From Halichoerus grypus (taxonomy: Eukaryota > Chordata > Mammalia > Carnivora > Phocidae): a stretch of 64,000 nt of DNA. The stretch spans positions 165,136,437 to 165,200,436 of the forward strand of contig NC_135715.1 in NCBI RefSeq assembly GCF_964656455.1. The letters are read 5' to 3'. Both the position numbers and the translations under genes were made by a program. Within the stretch, counting starts at the first letter, position 1, and each line of letters starts with the position of its first letter. Of this stretch, positions 11,301 through 26,300 are shown piece after piece. The notes beneath the pieces were generated by a model. It did no database searches, was not told the DNA's origin, and worked only from the letters and a program-made list of their open reading frames with translations.

Positions 11301-14300
11301 AGCATTTTCTTATGAAAAGTACAGTGCATTTTTTCTATTAAAAGTACAGCAGACTTTTTTTTATATGGCTTATATAACATTATGAAGCATTTTTGTTCAC
11401 CAAAAAAGTAAGGGGTAGTATTAGGTTTTGAAATGTTGGCTATTTGTAGCTCTTTCAAATTGAAAGCTCTGTTGTACCAAAATTTGAAGCTGGATATGTT
11501 TTCTTGAGGATCTATTTGACCATTGGTACCATGACAGTTACCAAATAAGAATCATGTAATTATATAATCAACAACTGTAGGATAGCTCCCATGTATTGAT
11601 AAATGTATAGGAGCTTTGTAACTGAAATTATGTTCCTAGTCTTTTTCATAATAGATTAGAAAGCTGTAATGATGGGGACTGTTTCGTAATTACATGGTGA
11701 ATGCTATGTAACTGAGAATTAATTCCACAGCATATAGATTACATGGTAATTTACTAGATAACTTAATGAGTAATTATACTGAAAATTGCACATTTTAGAT
11801 AATGTTTTGCTGAATGTATTTTTTTGTGAAAAAATTAGACCACCAGTCATCAGAAACTTAGTTACAGGTTAAATCATCCTCTCTTTTATGAGCCTGTCTT
11901 CATGTTATGGTGATTATAGATACAAATTTTGTTTTTTTACTTAGAGTTTTTTTTTCTCACTCTTGAAGATGTGGTTGGTAATAATAAGTTTTATATAGGC
12001 TACTGACATTTCACTACAGTCCACCCCTATCAAATATAAACTGATCAGTGACCTTGTACGTAAAGAAAAAAAGAGTCATCATTATTGGTTTTCAACTACG
12101 AAAAAAGAAAGTCCAAATGATAATTAAAATGCTTAGCACTTGCTCTTAAAATTATCTAGGAATAATCAAAATTTAGAAGCATTTAGAAAATAGTAATTAT
12201 CAATGTTTGTTCCTTTGAGAAGTTGTGTGGTTAAGATTTAGTACATTATTATTAAAATTTCACTCCAGTGAGTTAATGTTTCTTTTGACTATATTGATAG
12301 CTGTTTTCCACATATACTATGCTGTTCTTATTAAATGAGCTTTAAGTAGATTTCCTTTGAAGTTTTAAGTAGATAAGAATCTTTTTTACCACATTTTAAT
12401 GCCAAAGAAATTGAGATTTATTTATTTTAGCAGAATTATACTGTACACTTTTCTCTAGGATATTTTTACATATGAAAATCATATAAAAATAACATGGGCT
12501 GGGGGTGCCTGGCTGACTCAGTTGGAGGAGCATGCGACTCTTTATCTTGGAGTCATGAGTTCGAGCCCCATAGTGGGAGTAGAGATTACTTTAAAAAAAT
12601 CTTAAAAAAAAATAACACAGGCTTTTCTCTATCTTGATGAGTATTTTTTTTTTTTTTAAGATTTTATTTATTTATTAGACAGAGAGACAGTGAGAGACGG
12701 AACACAAGCAGTGGGAGTGGGAGAGGGGGAAGCAGACTTCCTGCTGAACAGGGAGTCCAATGCGGGGCTCGATCCCAGGACCTTGGGATCATGATCTGAG
12801 CTGAAGGCAGATGCTTAACAACTGAGCCACCAGGTGCCCCTATTTTAATGATAATTAAATACAGTTCTTTTCTGAATACTTGAATGTTTATCCACACTTT
12901 ACAGTCGCTGTCTTCGATTTTGCTTAGCAAGTTTGTTCCAGGGTGTTTTTTTATAAAGTAGGCAGCAAAGCGTTCTTTTTGAAAAATTCAAAGTCAATCT
13001 ATAAGTTAATAGTCAGCATCAGAGATATATCCACCACCATTCTGACTATATTTTTATTTTCCACAGCCATCTCGCGGTGTGTTTGAAGAAATGAAATATT
13101 TGGAACTTATGATTGTTAATGATCACAAAACGGTAAGAATATAAAGAATCAGTGAGTTTTAGGCCTGGCAGCTTGCTTAAGAAAGAATACATTTCACTGT
13201 ATATTGAATCATTATTTGTTACTTATTAGGGCCAATATATTTAGATGCTTTATTTCTTTGGAACTATTGAATGACTTGATTTATTTCATGGTGTTTGGAA
13301 ACACTGGGCTTTATAGAATTTTCACAACTCTAATAAATAGATGAATATTTAGTGGTTATGATGAATGGATTGAACTATTTGTTTGACATCTTTTACATAC
13401 CTTCATTTAAAATTCTTATCCTCTACTTTTCTTCTTCTATGTATTTGGCCACTACTTTCTAATTTTATTCCATGTCTTTGTTCTGAGAACATTTTTTTCT
13501 TACTAATTATTATGACTTGTGGCAAATGTAATTATAGGAAGTGAAGATGTATAATAAAGGCATATCCAAAGAGACAATCTTTGATGATTTATCTTCTTTA
13601 AATTTTGGAAAGATGAGTAATATTGTGCTACTTATGTCAAAGTACAGTGTGATTTAATGTGTCATCTCAATAACATTTAAAAGACATGGAAAATAATTAT
13701 TGCCTCCACTGGCTGTTCTTGAAAATAGAGTGGAAACTTTTTTTTTTTAAAGGTTTCATTTATTTATTTGAGAGAGAGAAAGCGAGCATGAGCCAGGGAG
13801 AGGGGCAGAAGGAGAGGGAGAAGCAGGCTCCCTGCTTAGCAGGGAGCCCTAATAAGGGCTGGATCCCAGGACACCGGGGATCATGACCAGAGCTGAAGGC
13901 AGATGCTTAAGCGACTGAGCCACCCAGGCACCCCGAGTAGAAACTTTCTTAACCATGTTTTACTTAATCGTGTCCCTTGTAAAACAGGTTCGCTGAAGCC
14001 TAGAGCTTTCTAAAGAGTCTTGTCCAGTAGGGTGTTTGCTAGTATAACCAACACTTGGGGTATGCTTAAATATTTAACATCTAGCTCTCTGGGAAAAAAG
14101 CCTTGATTTATAATGGTTACTGATACCTGTGATGTAAATACTCCCATCATGGCTGATTTCAAGCTGCTGGAGTGAGCTCACTAAATGAGGAGCTGGGAAA
14201 AGTTGCATCCAGTTCGCTCTTGTGAACTGTTGGGAGCTGGCTCCAGCACCCCTTTGCTGCACCTCCGAGACCGTGTAGGCTCGTTGTACTTCTTGTTGTA

Positions 14301-17300
14301 ACTATATAATTTAATTTAAGAAATTGTATAAACCAAGACAAAGAGTAGTTGTTTTTTATGAAAACTGAGTTATATTTCTGGAAAGATGAGAATATTTTAA
14401 GAAATACTTAAAAGTCAGGTATGGGTGACAAACTTGTAAAAGATTGCAACAAAAATTCAGATTGCTTTGCATATATCATTAAGTCCTTGTTTTACTTTAA
14501 GGAGGCCAAATTAGATTAGTAAACGATAGGGTAAAATGACAGTGTGAAATTCTATTAGTAGACCCTACTCGAGAAAAGGCCTTGAAACCATAAATTTAAA
14601 AATATGGTGACTTAGGGGCGCCTGGGTGGCTCAGTCGTTAAACGTCTGCCTTCGGCTCAGGTCGTGATCCCAGGGTCCTGGGATCGAGCCCCACATCGGG
14701 CTCCCTGCTCCACGGGAAAGCCTGCTTCTCCCTCTCCCACTCCCCCTGCTTGTGTTCCCTCTCTTGCTGTGTCTCTCTCTGTCAAATAAATAAATAAAAT
14801 CTTTAAAAAAAAAAAAATATGGTGACTTAATTTATTTTTAAACTTTTATTTGACTCTCTACATTAGCAGACTTTTTTTACTAATTGCCAAGTACTGGTTC
14901 AGTTATGTTGAGTATTATTCAGTGGAATACCTGTTAATTATATATGCAGATTTATTTTCTTTACCAGTAGCTTTTAAATGTATTGCTTGATATATGTTAG
15001 AAGAAGCAGAGGAGAGGTCCTCTCTGGTCAGAAGGAAAACCAAATGTGTAGACAGCCATTTTAGATAATGAAGGCTAAACTAAGAGTTTCAGAAGGACAT
15101 TTGCTTGAAACCCCAAGATAATTTTTCATCTGAACTATTTTTGTTGATTAGGACATTGAAATTTTTTGTAGGTACTTCTCAGTCCTTAGCGTTGTGGCAT
15201 GAAACTGTGGCGTTAGACACTTCCGCTTTCTCTAATATCCATTATGCAAATACTTTTAAAGTAGTGGAAGGAATAATTGTGATACGGTCAAGGCCTCTAA
15301 ATTCACAAAGTACCTTCACAGAGAGCTGGGAATGAAGAGAACCCTTCTCAGCCCATGACTTTGATGTCCACATCTCCTTCCACCATACTCTAAAACTGTC
15401 ATCAATCAGAGTAGGTATCAGTAACTGTATAAATAGGAAACAATAATTTTTAAAAAATATTATATACTTTGAATTTATATTTTAATCCTTTTAAATGGAA
15501 GCATTTAAATAACCTTGTCTTTATCTTATGACTATAAAACAGCACCCTCCCATTTACAATATCATTTTCACATATGGAAATTTTCTGCACTTTATACCAT
15601 ATATTCTGTGATAAAGTTACCTTCTCTATCCTAGCAAATTTGTTAATGGTAAACCTTGGTAATTATTTTATTATTATTGTTATTAAAATTGAGAGAGAAC
15701 TAGTCATGATATGTTCATCTATCTTTGAAACTAGAATAAAAGAACTGTAATTTTCACTGATAAACTTGGAAGGAATACATAGTAAGAAATTAAATAAAAA
15801 GAAAGCTTTATTTTCGAGTAGTAATAATACCTAAAGTAGAAAGAAATTACCTAAGTGATTTCTACTATTTAAATAAACATTACATCTGGGCTAATAGGAC
15901 AGAATATTCCTTTTGCTTTGAGACCAGGTTACATCCTAGTCCCACATAAGTGTGTCATTTTATAAGGATTTTTTTTCTTTTGAGAGGTGAGAAAAAAGTT
16001 TTTTTAAGGTGTGCTTTATATGAAATGAAGAAAATGAAGATTGTTTTTGAATTTGATTGCCACAAAGAAGTAGTAAATCAGAACATGGGTCAGAGTCCTG
16101 AAATTCACATTTTGAAGGTAAAACTGAACTAGAATAATTAACATCTGTTTTTTTAATACCTGGAGTTCTGCTGTTGGCTTTTAGAATGATCATCCTTGAA
16201 ATGACTCATCCTCATACAATCTTTTGCTAGATGAGGCAACACAATTGTTTTGATAACTGTCACCCTAAGATTGAAAATCAAGCTCCAATTTTAATTTTTT
16301 TCAAAAAGCAAATTTCTTTAAGGGTTGTAATTGTTCAGGAAGGAAAAATAAATTTGGCACTTTAAATGTAAATTATTTTCAGTGATCACAAAATGTGAAA
16401 GTAAGTTTTATCGTAAATGGAGATTGCACATTTTTCTTTGTATGCAAAATTATTTCTCATTCATGCAGGAAATAGAAACATTTTGCCTACATTCACATTC
16501 AAGCTAATCTCTTTAATTCAGAGTCACCTAATATTGGCTTCCTGAAAAAAGGCAGACACCTTATTTTGAACAAGCATCATGTTATCGGTGGCTTTCAATT
16601 AGGAAAGGAAAATCCCTCAATTTTGTAGAAAGCATCTTGGTAGCTAGCTGGTGGAACCTAATTTGTAAGCCAATTATAGCCTTGATAAGGGTCTGCAAAC
16701 ATTTCTTTGAGCCACTTGAGCTACATATAAATATGAAAAGCCTTATTCTAATAGAAAATTGGTTGAAATATTTTAAAGTGCACGAGAAAAGTTTTGCTTA
16801 CATTTTTGCTGTATCCATACGTGTAAGTCCGAGTGCAACTGTGTTATCGCTCAAATATTTTTCAATTTAAATCTCAATTTGAACCCTATTTAAAAACCAC
16901 TATACTTTATGGGCACATTAACAAATTACGAGTTCTCATCAAGAACTGTGATTTCTTGGGAATATACATTAACTATTTTATCAGAATTGTTAGCTGGAAA
17001 AGTTTATCTCCTATCTCAACCCAGAGTAGGCATTGAATTCCAGCTGTGTGATCTTGGATAAGTTCTTTGTCCTCTCTGAACCTCACTGTCCACATTTCTA
17101 AAATGGTCTAATAAAACCCACCTCATAGAGTTGTGAGGAGCAAATATTTGTTGTAGGAGAAACACTTATAGATCCTGGTAAATCCTAGCTGCTCAATTAA
17201 GTGGAACTTCAAGTGAACAAATCTCATGGGTACCCTAGCTGTCCTCTTTTGTGCTATCTCACTCTCTTTCGTGCTGCCGCAGTGGACACGGTTGATTATG

Positions 17301-20300
17301 CTCTCCTATGTGAAACATTTTCTTCATCTTTCGGCTTCTGTTGACACAACAGCTCTCCCACTTTACTGGCCCTTCCTTCTTAGTCTTTTGCATCTGGCCT
17401 CTAGGATTATGGGAGTGCTCATAGCTTGGTTTTGGGCTCTTTTTTCTCTCTATAACTCTTGCCAATGTGAACACTTCCAGTCTCAACTTTAAATAATATC
17501 ATGACTTTAGGGGCGCCTGGGTGTCTCAGTCAGTTAAGCATCCAACTCTTGGTTTCAGCTCAGGTCATGATCTCAGGGTCGTGAGATCGAGCCCCACATT
17601 GGGCTCCGAGCTCAGCAGGGAGTCGGATGGAGATTTTCTCTTTCCCTCGGCCTCTGCCCCTCTCCCCTCAAAATAAATAAATAAAATCTTAAAAAATATA
17701 TATCATGACTTTAAATTCATCGCTCTCTACTTTATGCCTCTAGCCTCCTGAGTCCATACTTATGTATCAACTGTCTACTTGCATGCCAGCTTCAGTACTG
17801 AATAGGCATCTCTAATATTTCTAAATCAGCACTCTTGATCCCTTAGTCCTAAGCTTCTCTTCACCTAGTCTTTCTCATTATTTTAAATGTCACCTCTATT
17901 CCCCCAGCTATTCAAATTCAAGACCTGGCAGTCATCCTTTATTCTTCTCTTTCCTCACCTTCCACATCCTATACATCAGCAATTCCTGGGAACCCTACCT
18001 TCACAGTGTGTCCACCCACTTCTCTCTGCAGATGTCCAGCCTTCATTATCTTTTACCTGGACTCTTGCTTCCATGCTTGACCCTTTCTAATTCACTTACC
18101 CCACAGCAGAGGGAGCTTTCTATAAAGGAAATCAGAGACATGGAAATTAAAAATATGAAATAAGTGAAAAACATCGCAACATCAAAAAAGACCTCATTAA
18201 TTTTTTAACTTGCATGTCATATTTTCCCATGATCATTATACTACAAAAAGAAGTCTCCAAAATGGACAAATTAATGTTCAGAAGCAAAATAAAGTTAATT
18301 GTCATAGGTATATAACACCACTGCCTTAGAATAGGTGTCAGCTAATATTTTTCATTTCTTTTTGTAATATGTGCTTCTTAATGTCAAGACTTTTAATATT
18401 GTCATCACCCCAAAGGAACTTAATGCTGAGGCTTTTGCTTTTACTTTAAAAAATATCTTTGAAATTTTTTAGCGTGTGGAATTTGCTGGACAACTTAAAA
18501 TGCTTAGCTATTTACAGCAACTTCTTTATGCCAGGTTTGAAAACCCTGTTAAAGTGCCTTAAGATTCTTAGATCAATATGATGTTTTTGGCCCAGTTACA
18601 TGCACAGATTGATGTTTACTCTTAAAGAACACATGGAGACAGTTTGGGTCAGATTATGATGCACGGTGGCAGCAGTAACATCAAGTCTGAGTCCATTCTG
18701 AGTCCAAGTCCATTCAGGCTGATCTAACAAAACACCGCAGACTGGGTGGCTTATGAATAACAGAAATTTATTTCTCACCATTCTAGGGGCTGAGAAGCCC
18801 AAGATCATGGTGCCAGCAGGTGGTGAGGACCTGCTTCCCGATTCATAGGCAGCACCTCGCTCTGTCCCCACTTCCTCTGGTGCAAGGGGCAAGGGAGCTC
18901 TCTGGAGCTTCCTTTGAGGCACTAATCCCATTCATTAGCCTTCTGCCTCATGACCAAAGCATCTCCCAAAGGCCCCACCTCCTAATACCATCGTTTTGGG
19001 AGTTAGGATTTCAACATATGAATTTGGGGGGATATAAACATTCACATCATAGTAAGTGTTATAAATGCAAAATGGTAATAAATTAGTGAATGCTACCAAT
19101 AACACAGTACTGATTTATTGCACATTTGTCATGGGTTGTCATTGTATGAAGTATCATAAAAAATAAATACCAGGTATGTAAGCATGAAGACATATATTCT
19201 TTGTTTAAAAAAAAAACGTAGTACCGGGGTAGAGAGAGAATGAAATGAAGAGAGCCTGACAAATTTATAGTATGAAAGTGGGCAGAGGAGGAAAAAAAAA
19301 GAATTTCATGGATTTCCAGAGTAGAACCGTTTTTAATCTTTATGAAAGATATGTTACTAAAGACAGGTTTTAAAGATTTATGGTGCAAATCTGATTCAGT
19401 AGTTTTGAGTATGTTTTCCTTTTTCCTCAGTAGAGGGCGTGATCCCCCTGTGGTAGACTCCAGTTTTCAAATGTCCTCTCAAAGACATACTGTGCAGTAT
19501 TCTTTGCTAAAACTGTAGCCCTCCAGATGTTGTTATGGAATTATTCTATTAATTTATTTTTATTTATTTTCTTAAATAATCATAAATAACCATAAACAAT
19601 CTTAAACTATCCACGCACTTCATTTTTACTTTTTGTCCCTCCTTTGTTCTGACTTGGAACAGTCAAAAGCCAAGGCTTCATTTGGAGGAGGCATTCTTCT
19701 GAAAAAATATACTAAAATGTATAAAAAAATGTGTTCTATATCATGGCCAGTATCTAAAGTGCTGCCTAAGAAATTTTCTTGGTCAGTGTCTGGTCTTGAG
19801 TTTAGAGGGAGAAGGGTGTCCAGTTGGGACTAAATTTCTTGGCTAAGCCCTTCGTAAACTGTAATGGTTGTTTCGGTGAACACAAGAAGATTGCATTTGT
19901 AGACATTAAGACTGAATGAACTACTCATTTCTCGGGTATAAAGCTTCTCACACAGATTTCTACAGGTTCTCTCCATACTTGGAACTGGTACAGGTGTTTT
20001 AGATGAGTTTTGCTGCCTAATAGAGAAATCAAAAAAACACCACTATATCCAACATGGTGCGAGCGGAATTGTCTATTTTTAATCCCTATTTGTACTATTG
20101 CTGTGAAGTGTCTGCTTTTACTGAAGTTTGAAATTTGCCATTAAATTATGATTTGGCAGTGACTGGTTTATCCTCTTCCCCCCTCCAGTATAAGAAATAT
20201 CGCTCTTCTCATGCACACACCAATAACTTCGCAAAGTCCGTGGTCAACCTTGTGGATTCTGTAAGTATCCCAGTTTTCTTGAACCTATTTTCCCAAGACG

Positions 20301-23300
20301 GGATGGTTTATAAAAAACACCATCCTTAAGCTCATCTGGCTAAGAAATTTCCATATATTTGCCTGATAAACATATATGGTCTGCTTCCACGAAAAGTAGT
20401 GTTATCAAAATTTTGGGGGCAGTTGGGTCATTCTCGGTATGCCAAAGATGCATTAGTGTTGCTTCTAAGTGATGTCTAGACCTCTTTGTCACCCAGCCTA
20501 GAGGGACAAAAACACTAGAGAAAATTAACTGCTAAAAAGAGTGTAAATTACACTTGGCAAATGAGACTTTGTTAATGATGACCAGTTGAGCTTATTGTCT
20601 TAAATATATTGCAAGAGAGCTAATTGATTGAGGTGGAGTATTTTTTTTTTTTTTTAAGAACTCACATTTATTTTCTTAGTAGTGAATGCTTCAGATTTTA
20701 TTTCTAGATGACAGAATTAAGTGCAGTCCCCCAAATAAAATTAATTTGAAACAGTAAGATATATATCTCCTTACAAAGACTTCTAGCTCTATAAATCGTT
20801 CATATTGATATTTTTTTCCCCTCTCATTTTGTAAGTTACAGAGAATAATGTTTAAGATTTTCTTCCTTTTTCCTGATTTAGGTAGAATTACATAGATGTG
20901 AATATTATTTGTTATGTTCCAATAAATAGTTCAGTTTGGCTAATCATAGATTAAATATAGCATACTACTTTGTTTTCTAATGTAAAGTGCTATTTTGTTC
21001 AGTTAAATCTATTTTTATCTGATATTTATGGTATGTTCCCTCTTAACTGGGAAAAAAAAACTTTTTATGAATTGCCAACTATCTAAATGATACTTATTTC
21101 CTCCAAAGAACTGCCTTTGAAACAGTCCCCAAACCTTTCATCACGTAAATACTCACAACATATACCTGTAGGCACAGCTGAGTAACGGTATAATACAGGT
21201 GGATGGTCATAGTGAGCCATATAGAGTTAGGATTGAAATTCTGAAAGCCAGTTTACACCTGGTTTATTAATCTGCTGTAATTTCAGCTCTTGTCAGCAGT
21301 CTTCTCAGAAGAAGACTATAAGTGAATATGGAAAAGAGAAGTTGCCAAAGCTGTTGACTTGGTAGCATCTCTGTGTTGGTCATTCTACCATGATTGAATA
21401 GAACCACATCTTGCCAAGTGGAATTGGGTTCTGAAGCTGGCTAACTAATCTTTAAAAGACATTACATTTAACTCGCTTGTTGTAAAATCATTATAGCTCG
21501 GGTTGATTTAGGCATGATGATATTCCTTTTCTTCAGTGTGTTCAAAGATCACCCATTATTTTCTTAATTAGCTTGAAAATAGGACAAAATGATAGCCATC
21601 TTTGAAATTGCTTAATTGTGTGAATTGTTTAGCATCTGGGCCAAAAGTCGAGAAAGATACAGTTTAAATACTGGGAGTGAGGCCACCCTATGGTGAGGGG
21701 GAAGTGGGTGATATGAATCTGTTTTTCCCTCTTTTGGCCCAGATCTAGGATTCCCTCCCAGTGTTCTTTTACGTGTCATGGCGCTGGGCCTCCAAGGACA
21801 AGTAAGCCATGTTGTTGGGCGCTGGTCCAAGGACTTAGTGATCTGTTTCAATCCTGCCGGGCTGACTGGTCGTACTGCACTACGAGCCAGTAGGTCAGGC
21901 TCCAGCCACTCTTTGGGAGAGTGATTTTACTGAACGCTGTTATGAATTTATGTCCAGACTTTAGAATCTTGACATCCCTACTGTCCATCCCCTAGTGAGA
22001 TGCCTGGCCAATAAATGTGCTGATTTGGGATTAAAATAGTCTTGTAGGAGAGGCTGAATTGTGTGATTGTTCTTTCTTTCTTTATTTTTGTTCTTGGAAA
22101 TGAGAAAGGAAAGAAGATTCTTTATGATGAGCTAATTGTGACCTCATGTTCTCCTCTCACCTCCCCTCCTGTCCTTCCACTGACTCTGAATCACTGATTG
22201 TGCATGTTTGACCCAGTGTTTTCCTCCTGCACCTGTCCTGTTGTATACCCTCAGATTTACAAGGAGCAGCTCAATACCAGGGTTGTCCTGGTGGCTGTAG
22301 AGACCTGGACTGAGAAGGATCATATTGACATCACCACCAACCCTGTGCAGATGCTCCATGAGTTCTCCAAATACCGGCAGCGTATCAAACAGCATGCTGA
22401 TGCTGTGCACCTCATCTCGTATGTACCTGCGGTCTTTGATCTTTATGCCCTTATTGTATCCGTTAAGTTATATGTCAGTGTACTGATCTTGAATTGATTC
22501 TTCTTTCTGGTTATGTAAGTAGCAGGGAGGTAAGTTGGCTGGTGCTGGGATGGTGGTTCCATGGTCATAAGATTTACCTTCAGAGCACGTTCTTACTTTC
22601 ACACTTTCCATCCTCCAGGTCAACTCATGATTCAAGGTGGCTGCTGGTGCACCAGCCTTTATTACAGGCACCAGGAATATAGTCATGGAGGAGTTCAAAA
22701 GAGCCCTCCTTCCAGCTGAGTTAGCTCTTTTAAAGCAGATTTCCTGAAAGCTTTCACATATCCATTTTACCAACAAATCATATCCTGGCTCTTAATCACA
22801 TGCCACACATAGAGAGGGTTGCAAGAGAGGCCAGGAAATATAGTCTTTGGAGGTGAACCATTGAATGAAATTGAGATTTTATCATTGAGGAAAAGGATGA
22901 CCATATGGTCTTTCAATATAATAGGTGGTTTCCTTTTCCATTCATGGCAAAGCTGTTTTCAGACAGTCCTCCAAGGTTCTGTCCTGGAATCAGACCCACC
23001 AGATTCCTCTTTCCTTGCCTTTCACCTTAGCTCTTTACTTCTTTTTCTCTCAGTCTATAATCAGCAATGTATAATAATTTATAATAATCGGTCAGTGCTT
23101 AGTAGGTGCTCGATTAATGTTTGTTCAACTGAGATTGCTTCACACAACATAAATTTAAAGGTATTTATGACAACATAAATCTAAAGGTATTTAAAATGTA
23201 GCTTTTGATTTCTTGAGGAAGAATGAGTTTGGGGTGTTCACTGTAGAAGAGGGAGTAGGTGTGTCTTGGGAGAGTGTGTATGATGGTCACTGTGTTGGTT

Positions 23301-26300
23301 TCCTGATACACTTCCTTTGTCTTTAGGCGTATGACATTCCACTATAAGAGAAGCAGTCTGAGTTACTTCGGAGGTGTCTGTTCTCGCACAAGGGGAGTTG
23401 GTGTGAATGAGGTAAATTTGATCAATTTTCCTAAAGTAGAGCTTTATCTTTGCATCTGACCTCTTTCTTCCCTGTGGCCTAGTTTCCATCCCTCTCAGGC
23501 TTGTTTAAAATGACAATGACATAAGAATAAGGTATGAGTGATTTTTATTAGTAAGTGGAACCCAAAGTGGTCTTTGGTGTTAGAAAAGAAGTATTGCTTC
23601 ATTTCATAATGATGCTTTTTCATGTTTATCAGGCAAATGCATGCCAAAGAATGGTCCAGAGATTTTTTTCACATCTATGGATAAGTTTTTATAAACTTAC
23701 TATTCCTTTCCCGATAACTTTAAGCTATCATGCTCTCCTATGCATGTTAGGTTTAACTCATTTAAATCAAAGAGTTTATGATTATATTTAATAAGTATCT
23801 TTGTTTTCTCCCTATGTAAATTTTCATCTTTATGCCTTCTACCTATATCTCTGTAGAATTCATTGAAACAAATATTTCCTTAGTCTCATTGTTTGGATTC
23901 CAGTACCTTCATTTATATCAAGGAAATCCTTACGCCTGTTGGCAACAGCACCCAAAAAGCCGAACCAACTATATCTAAACCCTGATCGATGCCAGAATAT
24001 ATTATACCAGCTTATCCCAATAGCCGTCATTCAGTCGAGACCTCTCTTGGCATATTTGTAGTAAGTTGAATTTATTCTCGGTTTGGTATGAGTTGAATCA
24101 GGGCATAGCCTTTTATGGCTTGTATTTTATGTTTCCATGTGAGAGCATCAAGTTCTGAGAGATGCCACATAGGAAGAGAGGCTTTCTGCTTCTTGGGCCC
24201 AGTTGCAAGGAAGAAGTGAGAAGGAGCATATGCCATCTTTTGATGCTGTGAGGCTCTACTTAGGGAACTGAGATGATATGTGGTGATGATTAAGAAATAA
24301 TAACTAGCTTTGTGCACTCTCTCAAATGTCTCCCACACACTTTCAACTCTGAAAAACAGTATGGTCTTCCAATGGCAGTGGCACAAGTATTATCGCAGAG
24401 CCTGGCTCAAAACCTTGGAATCCAATGGGAACCTTCTAGCAGAAAGCCAAGTATGTACATTGACCTTCTTACTCGCTTTCATGTGCCATTCTGTCTGTAT
24501 AATGCATGTACAGTCAATAATAAATAAATATTTTTCATTCCTAAGTCATGATAGTTTAATTGTAGTATACCTCCTTCCTCTTAAAAAAGATGAGCAAATG
24601 AGCAACTTAAGGTAATTCTTAATCTGTTCGGGTTGTAGATAGTTCCCCTTCAAAATTCATAAAAATCACACTCATTTTCTCAGAAGAGGAGCAGCTCTTT
24701 CTCACATCGCAGAGTGTTGGGGTTCAAGGGAGGGCGTGAATATTCACCCTCTGGGTTCTAAGCAGTGGAGTGTAGACACTAGGTGTCAATAAAGTTCCAC
24801 TGGGGGTCAATAATAGTACAACTGGACCAGGAAATAGCTTAGATCTAGTGTCAAAAAGGAGCTCCCACTCTAATTAAACTTCCCCACCTACCTCCCTCTA
24901 ACTGAACTCACCCACATGGTTCCATCAGAAAGGCTCAAGAAGAAGCCTCCCCTACAGGTAGCCCTTCCCTAAGGGCCCTTTAAGCCTGGGAACAGGTGGT
25001 AGGGGATAATCCTCTCGTGGGCCAGCAGTGCCAAGAGGGAGTCCAAACAGGACCACAGGCCCCACTCAGTGGGAAAAATGCAGCCAGTGACTGCTGGCAT
25101 CACTCTCTTCGTTACTCAGAGGAGGGGAAGATGGAAGCACAGGGCTGACTTCCAGGGGTGAAGTACGCAAAGCCCACAGTGGTTTTAGGAGTCCATGAAA
25201 AATTTCAGTTTCTTTAAAAATCAGGATAAAATCCAACCTGGATTATATTCCTCTTTAGACCAACAAAGTAGTAAAATGCAATTTCTAATACATTTCTTGT
25301 GGCATCAGGCAAAAGTGCCGAGGACCCACAAAAGTCATAATGGGATCTTGTGGAAAGAAAGACCGAGGTATTCCCTCAAATTGTTCTCTTAAGTGGAAGT
25401 CTGCTCCCCTCTGTGAAAATACCAGATGCCAATAGTAAAGGTCTCCCTGCCCACCTCAGCTCCCGAGGAAGAAAAGGACAAAAATCTACTGTAACATTAT
25501 CCTACATTTTCTACCTTTTTGACAACTATCAAATAATTGTCATTAATGCATAGTGTTATGGAAACTTGAAACGAAATATGTATCCAGGAGCTTCTCAATT
25601 CCCTTTATGGGTGTATTAAGTTATCACTTGATGGGTATATTAAGTCTGGTGGCATTTAGCAAATATCCACAAACTTTCGTTTATTAATATCTTGCTCAGA
25701 GTATTTGCTTTCCCAAGGAAACGCATAGTATACATTAAAGGAGGTGTTTTGGGTTTCATCAGCTGGGATGGATGGCCTTAGTATCAGAAAGGAGTGGGAC
25801 CAGGTTTATGACCTTGTTTGAGAACCCTGGGGCCTGGAAGAGGCCAGCACTGGGGTCAGCTGAGAGATGTTATGGAGTTGGGTGAGGGGGTGGGTGAGAA
25901 GTAGGGGTTCAGGACCGATGCCCGGAGTAGTTCCTTCCTAAAATGTTTTATTCCTTTGTGAATTGTTTGTTTAGGAAGATAGTTCTTTAGTTCTGAACTT
26001 TGGCTTTTAAAAAATCCATTTGGAAGCCTTTCTTTAAAAATATCTCTGTCTATGATAGAAAAGAGAATGGGAAAAAATAAATGAAAAGAACAGCCCATCG
26101 TAATATCAATATGTCAGTCTCTGGCATCTAGGTTGAGTTTGTGATTGTTGTTTAGTTTCAGTGACTTACACTTTTATTTTGGAATGCTCTCTTTTCCTAA
26201 ACCTTTGAGCGTAGTGTTCTTCAAGTCTCTGGCCGAACCTCGCTTTGAATCTAGCAAATGGAATTCTGTCCTATAAATTCCAGTGTGCTCTGTTGGGCAG

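Larger units (their letters stand above)
11031..13066 (+). other. ADAM23 intron 2-3
   Basis: Unique AT-rich sequence (11031-12480) with nothing recognisable, then two SINEs in opposite orientation close together. Confidence 0.85.
13133..20188 (+). other. ADAM23 intron 3-4 (7.1 kb)
   Basis: Three SINEs, a MIR, a split L2 and an MLT1-type LTR. Positions 14830-17030, 18130-18690 and 19055-20188 look unique; short open frames there lack codon or family signal. Confidence 0.85.

Noticed and set aside
14615..14817. tRNA-like A and B boxes in this and similar segments
   Set aside because: They are tRNA-derived SINE heads with A-rich tails and target duplications, not tRNA genes.
22198..22497. A 99-codon frame that begins before the exon at 22255
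   Set aside because: Only 22255-22418 is coding. The start Met and the tail are intron sequence read through the AG and GT borders.
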